A DNA stretch of 53,213 nucleotides from an uncultured Oscillospiraceae bacterium (GTDB lineage: Bacteria > Bacillota > Clostridia > Oscillospirales > Oscillospiraceae): assembly GCA_947584295.1 (NCBI GenBank), contig CANPWM010000007.1, positions 1 through 53,213 of the forward strand. Direction: 5' to 3'. Each line of letters opens with the position of its first letter. The first letter of the stretch is position 1. Made by a program: the position numbers and the translations under genes. Of the stretch, positions 34,519 through 42,705 are shown one piece after another. The notes under the pieces were generated by a model. It worked only from the letters and a program-made list of their open reading frames with translations. It had not been told where the DNA came from and ran no database searches.

Positions 34519-34710
34519 ATGAATAAAAAGCGCGATATGGACTGGGTAAAGGAAATGATATATTCCTTTCCTCCTGTGTGCTATTCCATGACGCTGAATG
34601 AGGCAATACTATTTACGCGCCTGAAAGACCGGCTTTACGGCCTGATCGCGGCATATAACTATGGCTTCAAGCGCGGGTGCGCGTACATGGGAAGAAAAAG
34701 CAAAAAGTAA
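34519..34710 (+). CDS. 63-residue protein of the XRE/small-protein module (copy A)
   Basis: I recognise no family. The protein is soluble-looking, with net positive charge and a lysine/arginine tail. It is clearly homologous to the 70-residue protein at 43241: shared residues at the same positions include D6, W9, V10, K11, P18, P19, Y22, M24, T25, E28, A29 and F32. A YNYGF-x-RG-x-x-Y signature lies near the C-terminus. AAGGAGGGCAAATC precedes the ATG. It has a perfect consensus promoter and a divergent XRE gene. Possible roles include toxin, antirepressor or small regulator; none is demonstrated. Confidence 0.8.
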   Translation: MNKKRDMDWVKEMIYSFPPVCYSMTLNEAILFTRLKDRLYGLIAAYNYGFKRGCAYMGRKSKK

Positions 34711-34794
34711 CCGTATCAGAACCGGCAGGCTGAACCCGGAGGATTTCACGCAGGCCGTAACTCAGTCAGGGAACAGAGCTGTATCAAAAAAACA

Positions 34795-34820
34795 CCGCCC
34801 TCCCATAAGCAGGCGGGCGG
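34795..34820 (-). terminator. Terminator of the ArsC-like gene
   Basis: CCGCCC (34795-34800) pairs with GGGCGG (34815-34820), extendable inside. Leftward it is followed by TGTTTTTTT. It ends the rnj/arsC-like transcript; the 34.71-34.79 kb stretch before it holds nothing else I can identify. Confidence 0.75.
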
Positions 34821-34835
34821 CGGGGATTTAATTGG

Positions 34836-35168
34836 TCATTCCCAATCCTTCCACACGTCGGGGCAGTAGCCCACGGTGGCGGATTTGCCGTTGCGGACGA
34901 TGGGGGTCTTTAAGAGGGAGGGATCCTCCAGGAGCTTTTCGATCTTGTCCTCGTCCCGGGCCAGATACCGTATCAGCTCCGCGCCCTTCGCCTTTCCGTC
35001 CACCAGGTTTTCCAGGCCCACGGCCCTCCTGACGGAGTCCAGCTCCCGAGGGCTGATACCGTAGCGCAGAAGGTCTACGGACTGGAATTTGATGCGGCGC
35101 TCTTTGAAATATCGCTCGGCCTTTTTGGTGTCGAAGCACTTGGATTTGCCGAATATCTGTATGTTCAC
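34836..35168 (-). CDS. ArsC/Spx-family thioredoxin-fold protein
   Basis: A 110-residue ArsC-like protein with one N-terminal cysteine in KSKCFDTKKAERYF, helix KFQSVDLLRYGISPREL and the family's C-terminal TPIVRNGKSATVGY strand-turn. It is annotated in the family as arsenate reductase-related. Only one cysteine pair candidate is visible and no ars genes are near, so a general thiol or Spx-like role is as likely as arsenate reduction. It begins 6 nt after the RNase J stop codon in the same transcript. Confidence 0.82.
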   Translation of the reverse strand: MNIQIFGKSKCFDTKKAERYFKERRIKFQSVDLLRYGISPRELDSVRRAVGLENLVDGKAKGAELIRYLARDEDKIEKLLEDPSLLKTPIVRNGKSATVGYCPDVWKDWE

Positions 35169-35174
35169 GGCTTC

Positions 35175-36842
35175 TCAGACCTCCATGATGACGGGGAGGA
35201 CCATGGGCGAACGCTTTGTCTTTTTATAAAGGTAGTCGGAAAGGCGCGTCTTCATGGCCGTCTTGATGCTGGACCAGTCCTTGATGCGGCGGGAGTTGCA
35301 GTACTCGATGGCCTCCAGGGCCACGGTCTTCATCTCCTGCATCAGCTCGTCCGCCTCCTTGACGTAGACGAAGCCGCGGGTGATGATATCCGGGCCGGAC
35401 ACAAGGCTGCCGTCGTAGCTGGACAGGCTTACCACCACCACCAGCATACCGTCCTGGGCCAGATGCTTGCGGTCGCGCAGCACAACGCTCCCCACGTCGC
35501 CCACGCCGGTGCCGTCCACAAAGATCTTGCCGGAGGGGACGACGCCGCCCAGCTTGATGGAGCGGGCGCCCACCTCGATCACGCGGCCCAGGTCGGCGAT
35601 GACCACGTTCTTCTGGGGTACGCCCATGGACTTGGCAAGATCCGCGTGGATCTTCAGGTGACGGTACTCCCCGTGGACGGGAATGAAGAATTTTGGCTTC
35701 ACCAGCGCCAGCATCAGCTTAAGCTCCTCCCGGCAGGCGTGGCCGGAGGCGTGCAGCAGGGCGCTGCGCTCATAGACCACCGTGGCCCCCTTGCGGAACA
35801 GCTCGTTGATGACCTCGGTGATGGAGTTCTCGTTGCCGGGTATGGCCGAGGCGGAGATGATGATCTTGTCCCCCGGCATGATCTCCACCTGCTTATGCTC
35901 GGAGAAGGCGATGCGGTGAAGGGCGCTCATGGTCTCGCCCTGGCTGCCGGTGGAGATGACCACTACCTTGTCCTTGGGCAGACCCTTGATCTGGTTTATG
36001 TCAACCAAGATCCCCTGGGGAATGTCCATATAGCCCAGCTCCGTGGCGACCCGCAGGACGTTTTCCATGCTCCGGCCCGTGACGGCCACCTTGCGGCCGT
36101 ATTTCCGGGCGCAGTTGATGACCTGTTGCAAGCGGTGGACGTTGGAGGCGAAGGTGGTGACGATGATGCGCTCGTGGCAGTCCTGGAACTGCTTTTCAAA
36201 GTTGGAGGCCACTACGCTTTCGCTCAGGGAGAAGCCGGGGTTCTCCACGTTGGTGGAGTCGGAGACCAGGGCCAGGACGCCCCGCTTGCCCAGCTCCCCC
36301 AGCCTTGCCAGGTCGATCATGCCGCCGTCGATGGGGGTGGTGTCGATCTTATAGTCGCCGGTGTGGATCACGATGCCCACCGGCGTTCTGATGGCCAGGG
36401 CCACGGAGTCGGGGATAGAGTGGTTGACGTGAATGAACTCCACCTTGAAGCAGCCCACCCGGACGGTCTCCCCGGCCTTGACGGTGTTCAGCTTCACCTT
36501 GTCGGCGGTGCCGTGCTCGGTGAGCTTGATATTGACCAGCGCGTTGGTGAGGGGCGTGGCGTAGACCGGCACCTCCATCAGCTCGTCCATGACGAAGGGC
36601 ATGGCGCCGATGTGATCCTCATGGCCGTGGGTCAGGACGATGCCCCGGACGCGGTTTTTGTTCTTCACAAGGTAGGAGATGTCGGGAATGACGGAGTCGA
36701 TGCCGTACATCTCGTCGTCGGGGAAGCCGATGCCGCAGTCCACCACCATGATATCCTGGCCGTATTCGTAGACGTACATATTCTTCCCGATCTCGTTAAG
36801 ACCGCCCAGGGCAAAAATTTTCAGTTTTTCCTTTGTTGACAC
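35175..36842 (-). CDS. rnj: Ribonuclease J
   Basis: A 555-residue metallo-beta-lactamase/beta-CASP nuclease with 5'-3' exo- and endonuclease activity on RNA, central to mRNA decay in Firmicutes. The metal motif HGHEDHIGA is at 72-80. DTTPIDGGMIDL, the beta-CASP region (TFASNVHRLQQVINCARKYGRKVAVTGRSMENV) and the HASGHA and PVHGEYRHL motifs are present, and the C-terminal domain is intact. The start is GTG 36842 with AAAGGAGATCATTTT upstream; the frame extends further but without a site. Own promoter at 37067-37095 and a leader of about 220 nt containing the hairpin AGCGCC-TTGT-GGCGCT (37014-37029). Confidence 0.95.
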   Translation of the reverse strand: MSTKEKLKIFALGGLNEIGKNMYVYEYGQDIMVVDCGIGFPDDEMYGIDSVIPDISYLVKNKNRVRGIVLTHGHEDHIGAMPFVMDELMEVPVYATPLTNALVNIKLTEHGTADKVKLNTVKAGETVRVGCFKVEFIHVNHSIPDSVALAIRTPVGIVIHTGDYKIDTTPIDGGMIDLARLGELGKRGVLALVSDSTNVENPGFSLSESVVASNFEKQFQDCHERIIVTTFASNVHRLQQVINCARKYGRKVAVTGRSMENVLRVATELGYMDIPQGILVDINQIKGLPKDKVVVISTGSQGETMSALHRIAFSEHKQVEIMPGDKIIISASAIPGNENSITEVINELFRKGATVVYERSALLHASGHACREELKLMLALVKPKFFIPVHGEYRHLKIHADLAKSMGVPQKNVVIADLGRVIEVGARSIKLGGVVPSGKIFVDGTGVGDVGSVVLRDRKHLAQDGMLVVVVSLSSYDGSLVSGPDIITRGFVYVKEADELMQEMKTVALEAIEYCNSRRIKDWSSIKTAMKTRLSDYLYKKTKRSPMVLPVIMEV

Positions 36843-37066
36843 AAAATGATCTCCTTTGAATGTGTAAAATATGTAGTAGGGATACGGACACACCACTATA
36901 AAGCTCAGCGGCACGGATTTTCGGCCCTGAATCGCCGGAAAGCCTTCGCCCACTGAACCAGTATAGCATTGTATCCGTATATTTCAGGTGACAGGATCGG
37001 CTCCCGCACCCCAAGCGCCTTGTGGCGCTAAAAACCTGTATAGGGGGATTATACCCTGATTGAAGT

Positions 37067-37095
37067 ATTTTAACACAACTTTGTCCGTTTGTCAA
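37067..37095 (-). promoter_or_regulatory. Promoter of rnj
   Basis: Leftward TTGACA (37090-37095), 17 nt, TAAAAT (37067-37072), just inside the left end of the 166-bp inverted-repeat element. Confidence 0.7.
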
Positions 37096-37109
37096 CAGCG
37101 GCCTTTTGT

Positions 37110-37275
37110 TTAATACTAATATCTATTTAAAAGGAGGCACCGAGCGGCGAGGTTTTTTCGTGTCAGGCAAGGAAGGCGCCACAGGGAATACTGTATGTAT
37201 TTCCAAGGCGGCTGACGCAGCATGGTGCGAAAAAGACCGGCGCGAATGTCTTATTTTAATTAGATATTAGTATAA
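37110..37275. mobile_element. 166-bp MITE-like or structured-RNA element with 22-bp inverted ends
   Basis: The ends 37110-37132 and 37254-37275 are near-perfect inverted copies (TTA-TACTAATATCTA core). The interior folds further: GGTTTTTTCG (near 37154) with CGAAAAAGACC (near 37229), GTCAG with CTGAC, and GGGAATAC-TGTAT-GTATTTCC at the centre. No gene is present. It sits between rnj and spoIVA and could be a miniature transposable element or an RNA with a long nested stem. Confidence 0.6.
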
Positions 37276-37297
37276 GGGGTCATACGAAAAACCGTAA

Positions 37298-37318
37298 GGG
37301 CGGGCATGAAGCCCGCCC
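37298..37318 (-). terminator. Terminator of spoIVA
   Basis: GGGCGGGC (37298-37305) pairs with GCCCGCCC (37311-37318); leftward it is followed by TTACGGTTTTTCG. It lies 8 nt past the spoIVA stop codon. Confidence 0.75.
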
Positions 37319-37325
37319 CCAAATT

Positions 37326-38804
37326 TTACAGAATGATGCAGATGAGGCCGTTGCAGCCGTCGTTGATGATGCGGCCGATGGTGCCGCGCAGCTTCGTCTG
37401 CACCTCCGGGGGCATCTTGCGGATCTTGGTCTGGAGGCCCTCGGCGGCGATCTCGTGGAGGGACTTGCCAAAGAGGTTGGACTCCCAGATCTTCCCCGTG
37501 TCCCCCTCGAACTCCTGGAGCAGAAAGTTGATGACGTCCTCGCTGGATCGCTCGCCGCCCAGGGCCGGGGAGACCTCCGTCACCGTGTCCACGCCGATCA
37601 TGTGTATGCTGGGCGCGCCGGCCTTGAGCCGGACGGAGTATTTGCCGCCCTTTTTGACGATCTCCGGTTCCTGGAGGGTCAGCTCCCGGGTGTCCGGCAT
37701 CACCACGCCGTAGCCCTTCTCCCGCACGTCCCGGAGGGCGTCGGACACCTTGTCGTATTCCACCTTGATCCTGGAAAGCTCCGTGAGCAGGCCCAGCAGA
37801 TCCCCGTCGTCGCCGATGGCGAAGCCGGACATCTCCCCCACCGTCTCATAGAAGAGACTGCGGGGCATATCCACCCGCACCGACGCCCTGCCGGTCCCCA
37901 TGTCCACGCCCGTGACCTCCGCCCCGGTGACGCTCCCGCACCCGGTAAGGCTCTCGGCAAAGGCGGGGACGTCCCGGATAAGCTCCGCGTTCTCTGCCGC
38001 GGCGCGGACGGCGGCGTAGAGCTGCTCCTTCAGGGGGTTATCCTTCCCCAAGGCCCCCAGCCAGGCGGGCAGCCAGACGCCGATCTCCCCCAGGGGGAAC
38101 CGGCCCAGGACGGCGCGAATGATCTCGCTGACGTCCCGCTCCGTCAGGGCCATGCAGTTGACCGCCAGGCAGTCCACGCCGTAGCTGGCGGCCAGCTCCT
38201 CCCGGAGCGCCCGCGTCTCCTCCGCCTCCGGGTGGGCGGAGTTCAGCAGGAGCGCGAAGGGCTTGCCCAGGGCCTTCAGCTCGTTCACCACCCTGGCTTC
38301 CGCCTCCAGATACGCCTCCCTGGGCAGGTCCGTCACCGAACCGTCGGTGGTGACCGCCACGCCGATGGTGGAGTGCTCGGCGATGACCTTGCGGGTGCCG
38401 ATCTCGGCGGCGCGGCGCATGGGAATCTCCTCCTCGAACCAGGGGGTGGTGACCATCCGCTCGGCCCCGTCCTCGGTGTCACCCAGGGCGCCGTCCACCA
38501 TATAGCCCACGCAGTCCACCAGCCGCACGGACACGCTGGTCGTACCGTCCACAGCGATGGTGACGGCCTCCTCCGGGACGAATTTCGGCTCCGCCGTCAT
38601 GATGGTCCTGCCGGAGCCGGACTGGGGCAGCTCATCCTGGGCCCGCTGGCGCATATAGTCGTTTTCGATGTTGGGCAGGACCTGGGTCTCCATGAACCTC
38701 TTGATGAAGGTGGATTTGCCCGTGCGCACCGGCCCCACCACGCCTATGTATATGTCTCCGCCCGTCCGAAGGGCGATATCCTCATAAATACTGCTTTTTT
38801 CCAA
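37326..38804 (-). CDS. spoIVA: Stage IV sporulation protein A
   Basis: A 492-residue spore-coat morphogenetic ATPase that polymerises on the forespore surface. The Walker A motif GPVRTGKS is at 24-31, followed by the family's SGSGRTIMTAEPKFVPEEA, DCVGYMVDGALG and TTDGSVTDLPREAY segments. The C-terminus GLICIIL is the conserved hydrophobic tail. The start is TTG 38804 with CAGGGGGTATACAGC upstream. The SigE-like promoter in front fits mother-cell expression. It shows the organism forms endospores. Confidence 0.97.
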   Translation of the reverse strand: MEKSSIYEDIALRTGGDIYIGVVGPVRTGKSTFIKRFMETQVLPNIENDYMRQRAQDELPQSGSGRTIMTAEPKFVPEEAVTIAVDGTTSVSVRLVDCVGYMVDGALGDTEDGAERMVTTPWFEEEIPMRRAAEIGTRKVIAEHSTIGVAVTTDGSVTDLPREAYLEAEARVVNELKALGKPFALLLNSAHPEAEETRALREELAASYGVDCLAVNCMALTERDVSEIIRAVLGRFPLGEIGVWLPAWLGALGKDNPLKEQLYAAVRAAAENAELIRDVPAFAESLTGCGSVTGAEVTGVDMGTGRASVRVDMPRSLFYETVGEMSGFAIGDDGDLLGLLTELSRIKVEYDKVSDALRDVREKGYGVVMPDTRELTLQEPEIVKKGGKYSVRLKAGAPSIHMIGVDTVTEVSPALGGERSSEDVINFLLQEFEGDTGKIWESNLFGKSLHEIAAEGLQTKIRKMPPEVQTKLRGTIGRIINDGCNGLICIIL

Positions 38805-38855
38805 GCTGTATACCCCCTGCCATTAAGATAACTTCTAACTTCCGCGGTCTACCCA

Positions 38856-38884
38856 AGTGTATGGGACGGGGGTGGAGGTTATGA
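38856..38884 (-). promoter_or_regulatory. SigE-type sporulation promoter of spoIVA
   Basis: Leftward TCATAAC (38878-38884), 14 nt, CATACACT (38856-38863). This resembles the mother-cell SigE consensus (-10 CATACANT) and is about 50 nt before the spoIVA start. Confidence 0.6.
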
Positions 38885-38904
38885 CAAGCCCGGTAAAATA
38901 TTTC

Positions 38905-38946
38905 GCCGCCCTCCCCCCTGGGGCGTACCCGGCGGGAGAGGGCGGC
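38905..38946 (-). terminator. Terminator after the anti-sigma-like gene
   Basis: GCCGCCCTC (38905-38913) pairs with GAGGGCGGC (38938-38946); leftward it is followed by GAAATATTTTACC. It lies 12 nt past the stop codon. Confidence 0.7.
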
Positions 38947-38958
38947 AAGATCAGTCGA

Positions 38959-41208
38959 TCACGCAAGCTTAATTTCGATATTCTCAGCGGTGAGCGGGTA
39001 CCACTCCGCGTAAGGCACCCCGCTCATGGCCTCCACGATGGCGTCGTAGTCCTCCGGGGACTGGGCCCCGTAGATAAGCGTATTGCCGTCGAAGGCGTCC
39101 ACCCCCACTATCACATGGGTGAGGCAGCGCGCCCCGGAGAACTCCAGCTTGCAAAAGCTGTACGTCCCCGCGCCGCCGCTGCTGTAAAAGACGCCGTCCA
39201 CCTGAAGCTCCTGGAAGCCCCGGGCGTAGATCATGTACCCGTTGACGTCCCCGCCCGTATAGTGAAGCACCACGGAGCATACGTCGTAACTCACGTCGTA
39301 TTCGTCCCCCACCTTTTTATACAGGCGCAGGATCGCCTCCTCCACGCCGTCGCCGTCCATATCCACCACGGCAAAGTCCCTGGCCTCAAACAACTCCGCC
39401 CCGCCGGGGGTCATCACCTCGCCCACGGTGTCCAGCGTCAGCCGCGCGATGGGTTCGCCGTCCTCGCGGGTACTCTGGAAGTCCGCCTCCCCCGTCAGCA
39501 CCCGGCGCAGGGCGTCCATGGCCTTAGCGGGGTCTACGCGGCTGTCCCCGGTCTGGCCGGAGGCGGGGCCGACGGTGAAGGTCTCCGGCTGGCCGTAAAG
39601 CCGGTGAGCGGCGGAGACGGCGGAGAATTTATCCGCGTCGAAGCCGAAGCTCTCGGTGTAGACCGGCGTCTCCTGCCCCCGGCCCAAAACGGTGAGGGTG
39701 AACTTGCCTGTCGCCGGGTCAAAGCGCGCCGTCACGGTTCCGCTCCCGCCGGGGGCGTGGGCCAGGGCGGCCTCCAGCACGTCCCCCCTCAGGGTAAGCT
39801 CCTTGATGTCATGATCCAGATCGGCGTAGACCTTCACCGTCCCGTCGGGCCTGTTTACCACCAGATCCGGCATACCCGGCTCATCGCCGTTCAGCTGGGC
39901 GCTGAATACCTCCGGCGTTCCGCCGGGGCGGGCCTCCGCCTCCGCCAAGCACTGGATCCCAAGGAAGAAGTGCCAGATATCCTGTTGGGCCGTATGCTCT
40001 ATACCCACGCGGTAGTCCTCGTACCAGAAAAGCGTCTCCAGGGGCTTTTTGTCCGTATGCTCCAGTTCATCGTAGGACAGCGGCCGGGGGGCGAAGTGAT
40101 CCGCCTCCGCGGCGGCGTACCGGCGGAAGATCAGGCGCTCCGCGCCGGAGAAGGTGACGGCGCGCACAGTGGTCTGCCCGGCAGGGGCATATTCCACCTG
40201 AAAGACGTTCTTCTCCGGGTCATACCGCGCGTTGACGGCGCCGCCCCCCTCCCGGTCGGTGAAGCCCACCTTATCGTAAAAGCTCTCGTCGATCCAGCCC
40301 ACATAGAACTGCCCGTCCCGGTAGCGGTAAACGCTGACCGTCTCCTCGCCGGTCACGGACACATTGTTGGCCACCAGCTCGTCCCTGCCGTCGCCGTCCA
40401 GATCCACGCCGTAAACGTCAGGCTCGCCCCCCGGGCCTATGGCCTCCGCCACGCACATCGGCCAGCCGGTGAGATCCAGCCAGAAATGCCAGGTGGAGCC
40501 GCCGTCCGGGTCGGCGTCCACCGTCACCCGGTAGTCGGCGAAGCCCATCAGATCCTCCAGCGGGTGGAAGGCGCCGGCGTCCGGCCCCTCCGCCCCCAGG
40601 ACCATTTCCAGATAGGCGTTCACCGTGGCAAGGTCGTCCTCCGCCCTCACGCCAAGCTCCATATCGTAAACGACGCCCTCGCAGATGAAGATGGTGCGGC
40701 AGGACCAGGGGTAGGCGGCCCCGTCCTCCGCCTGGGAGAGAAACAGCCACACGGTAACACCGGCGTACTCCAGCGTCTCGTCCGGCAAGCCGGGCAGGCC
40801 GTAATTCTCCGGCACCCCGAAGGTGCAGGTCATCTCCAGCCGCTCCTCCCCGCGCCGGGCGGTAAAGGAGAGGCTCTTCCAGCCGGAGGCGTCGGTCACG
40901 TCCCGATCCTCCCGGTGCTGAAGCTCGATATCCGAAAGCTCCGCCCCGGCGGCCAGCAGATTTTCCGCCAGGAGCGTGCCGCCGTAAGCGTCCGTGACGG
41001 TGGACATATCCTCTATCCGCTCCGTGGTGACGCCGCCCGGGGCAAGAAAGCGCGGCAGGATCAGCACGGCGGCCAGCACCGCCGCCGCGGCGGCGCCCGC
41101 CCAGGCCAGCCGCTGTCCCAGCCGTCGCCGGGGCTTATCCGGCCTTGCGCCGCTCACCTCGGCCATGTCGATCTCCCCTATGGCCTCCAAAAGCATCTCA
41201 GGATTCAT
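38959..41208 (-). CDS. Probable anti-sigma/sensor membrane protein with DxDGDG repeats
   Basis: A 749-residue protein with a short cytoplasmic N-terminus (about 1-33), one transmembrane helix (about 34-57) and a very large outside region. It contains several FG-GAP/VCBS-like calcium-loop motifs (GVDLDGDGRDELVANN, NGDEPGMPDLVVN, VVDMDGDGVEEAIL). It overlaps the ECF sigma gene by 11 nt, which together with the topology suggests an anti-sigma or sensor role. The N-terminal domain is not a recognised zinc-binding anti-sigma fold. The outer region may sense wall or carbohydrate ligands; this is inferred. Confidence 0.72.
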   Translation of the reverse strand: MNPEMLLEAIGEIDMAEVSGARPDKPRRRLGQRLAWAGAAAAAVLAAVLILPRFLAPGGVTTERIEDMSTVTDAYGGTLLAENLLAAGAELSDIELQHREDRDVTDASGWKSLSFTARRGEERLEMTCTFGVPENYGLPGLPDETLEYAGVTVWLFLSQAEDGAAYPWSCRTIFICEGVVYDMELGVRAEDDLATVNAYLEMVLGAEGPDAGAFHPLEDLMGFADYRVTVDADPDGGSTWHFWLDLTGWPMCVAEAIGPGGEPDVYGVDLDGDGRDELVANNVSVTGEETVSVYRYRDGQFYVGWIDESFYDKVGFTDREGGGAVNARYDPEKNVFQVEYAPAGQTTVRAVTFSGAERLIFRRYAAAEADHFAPRPLSYDELEHTDKKPLETLFWYEDYRVGIEHTAQQDIWHFFLGIQCLAEAEARPGGTPEVFSAQLNGDEPGMPDLVVNRPDGTVKVYADLDHDIKELTLRGDVLEAALAHAPGGSGTVTARFDPATGKFTLTVLGRGQETPVYTESFGFDADKFSAVSAAHRLYGQPETFTVGPASGQTGDSRVDPAKAMDALRRVLTGEADFQSTREDGEPIARLTLDTVGEVMTPGGAELFEARDFAVVDMDGDGVEEAILRLYKKVGDEYDVSYDVCSVVLHYTGGDVNGYMIYARGFQELQVDGVFYSSGGAGTYSFCKLEFSGARCLTHVIVGVDAFDGNTLIYGAQSPEDYDAIVEAMSGVPYAEWYPLTAENIEIKLA

Positions 41209-41761
41209 CTATCAAGCCCTCCTCCGTCAGTGATCGTCTCAGCTTCTTCCTGGTCCTGGCCAGCATGGACTTGACCTTGCTCTGGGAATACCCGAAGCGA
41301 TCCGCAATGTCCGCCACAGGGTCAAGATACCAGTACCGGCACAGAAAGACGCGCTTTTCCGCCGTGGGAAGCTCCCTGACGAACCGATCCAGCGCCTGGA
41401 TCAGCTCCTTCGCCTCCGCCTGGGTCTGGGGATCCCCGCCGGAAGGAATGTCCCCGGCCAGCTCCTCCAGGGCCAGGGACATCTCCCCGCCCCGCTTGGC
41501 GGCGCTCCGGCGGCGCCAGCATTTGATGGCGTTCTGCCGGGTGATCTTGCCCAGGAAGGTGCGCAGATCCTCCGGCTCGTGGGGCGGAATGGCGTTCCAC
41601 ACCCCCAGCCAGGTGTCGCTGACCACCTCCTCGGCGTCGCGTTGGCTGCCGGTGATCCGTTCGGCGATGGAAAGGCAGTACCGCCCGTATTTGTTTTCGG
41701 CCTCCCGAATGGCCCTCTCGGCCCTTTTCAGGAAAAGCTCCACGATCTCTCTGTCCTTCAT
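41198..41761 (-). CDS. ECF-type RNA polymerase sigma factor
   Basis: A 187-residue sigma-70-family factor. Region 2 is around AERITGSQRDAEEVVSDTWLGVWNAIPPHEPEDLRTFLGKITRQNAIKCWRR. Region 4 is around LDRFVRELPTAEKRVFLCRYWYLDPVADIADRFGYSQSKVKSMLARTRKKLRRSL. Start at 41761 after AGGGGGGCAGGT. Its stop overlaps the start of the probable anti-sigma gene, the usual paired arrangement. The regulon is not predictable here. Confidence 0.92.
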   Translation of the reverse strand: MKDREIVELFLKRAERAIREAENKYGRYCLSIAERITGSQRDAEEVVSDTWLGVWNAIPPHEPEDLRTFLGKITRQNAIKCWRRRSAAKRGGEMSLALEELAGDIPSGGDPQTQAEAKELIQALDRFVRELPTAEKRVFLCRYWYLDPVADIADRFGYSQSKVKSMLARTRKKLRRSLTEEGLIDES

Positions 41762-41837
41762 ACCTGCCCCCCTGGGAAAAAGCGTTCTCACCTATAATCA
41801 CCGCAAAAATCCGCCCCCGTCGCGCGGGAGGAGGATA

Positions 41838-41866
41838 TTTATACGAAAAATTTTGCAGAAACGCAA
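41838..41866 (-). promoter_or_regulatory. Possible promoter of the sigma/anti-sigma operon
   Basis: Leftward TTGCGT (41861-41866), 17 nt, TATAAA (41838-41843). It borders repeat cluster II and may also be partly supplied by it. Confidence 0.4.
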
Positions 41867-41869
41867 AAG

Positions 41870-42484
41870 GGGCCGCCTGCGTCGTCGCGGAACTGGCTTC
41901 ACCTCGCGTCCCCGCGCGGCGGGAACGCTCAGGCGCACGGTTCGCTCCTCCTTCCCCCATCGGGCAACGGCCCGATGGGGCCCCCAATGCAGCACGCCTG
42001 ACGATTTACGAAAAAACCATCGTACAACCTTGTAGGGGCCGCCTCTCTTGGCGGCCCGTGGCACCATCGAATTTCGCAACGGTTCATTCTTACGCTTCCG
42101 TAGGGGTCGCCCTCCCGGGCGACCCGTCCATCGTTGATTGACCGCCCGGTGGTTGACCGGGACGGGCCGCCGGGGACGGCGGCCCCTACGGGTGCGTAAA
42201 ACGTAATGCACCGGAAATTCGTTTGGCGGGCCGGCCGGGTGTCCGGCCCGTACGGGGGGTTTGTGCGTTGGGGGGAAAGCGAAATCATTATTGGAAATTC
42301 GTTGCGTATGACGTGGGCCGCCGTGGGCGGCGGCCCGTACAGCCATTAACGAAACAGCTCTATTAGACGCCGTAGGGGCCGCCGCCCACGGCGGCCCACA
42401 ATTCAAATACGCGGCGTAGCCGCAACCATTTTATAGGGCGGATTCCCGGAAATTCGGCGGGCCGCCTGGAGAGGCGGCCCCTAC
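41870..42484. repeat. Intergenic palindrome mosaic, cluster II
   Basis: About 600 nt of GC-rich palindromic modules: the structured unit 41879-41956, hairpin ATCGGGC/GCCCGAT (41957-41982), and GTAGGGGCCGCC type at 42031-42058. Others are at 42100-42127, 42161-42191, 42225-42256 (identical in type to 31126-31156), 42314-42340, 42370-42398 and 42459-42484. No believable coding sequence. The last module runs into the 3' end of the XRE gene at 42481. Confidence 0.85.
41879..41956 (-). repeat. Structured repeat unit, copy 2
   Basis: Reads leftward GGAGGAGCGAAC, then GCGCCTGA, a GCGTTCCC/GGGGACGC hairpin, GAGGTGAAGC, AGTTCCGC and GACGACGC. The GCGAAC and GTTCCGC arms can pair. Same core as the copies at 48561, 48979 and 52515. 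Confidence 0.7.
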
Positions 42485-42690
42485 AAGGTTGAATTTGTGT
42501 CTCTGCAAAGAAGATAGTCGGTTGAGACATCAAGTATATCTGCAATCTGAACCAGTTTATCCACTGGCGGACGGGACCTGCCGCTTTCGTATTTGCGGTA
42601 ATTACTCAATGTGATATAAAGCATATCCGCCATTTGCTGGGCGGTGTAGCCTTTCTCTTTTCGCGCCGCGTTCAATCTTTTCCCGAGCAT
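42481..42690 (-). CDS. XRE-family regulator, tandem paralogue 1 (altered tail)
   Basis: A 69-residue helix-turn-helix protein (RLNAARKEKGYTAQQMADMLYITLSNYRKYE then PVDKLVQIADILDVSTDYLLCRD). It is third in transcription order of three tandem paralogues. Its last residues are TNSTL rather than the ETEEP/KTEEP of its siblings, and the stop codon TAG is formed by the TTGTAGGGGCC end of a palindromic repeat. GAGGTAAACG precedes the ATG. Confidence 0.85.
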   Translation of the reverse strand: MLGKRLNAARKEKGYTAQQMADMLYITLSNYRKYESGRSRPPVDKLVQIADILDVSTDYLLCRDTNSTL

Positions 42691-42705
42691 CGTTTACCTC
42701 TTTTC

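Noticed and set aside
41870..42484. CRISPR-like array reading of the regularly placed palindromes
   Set aside because: Repeats differ in sequence and spacing, there are no uniform spacers and no cas genes in the window.
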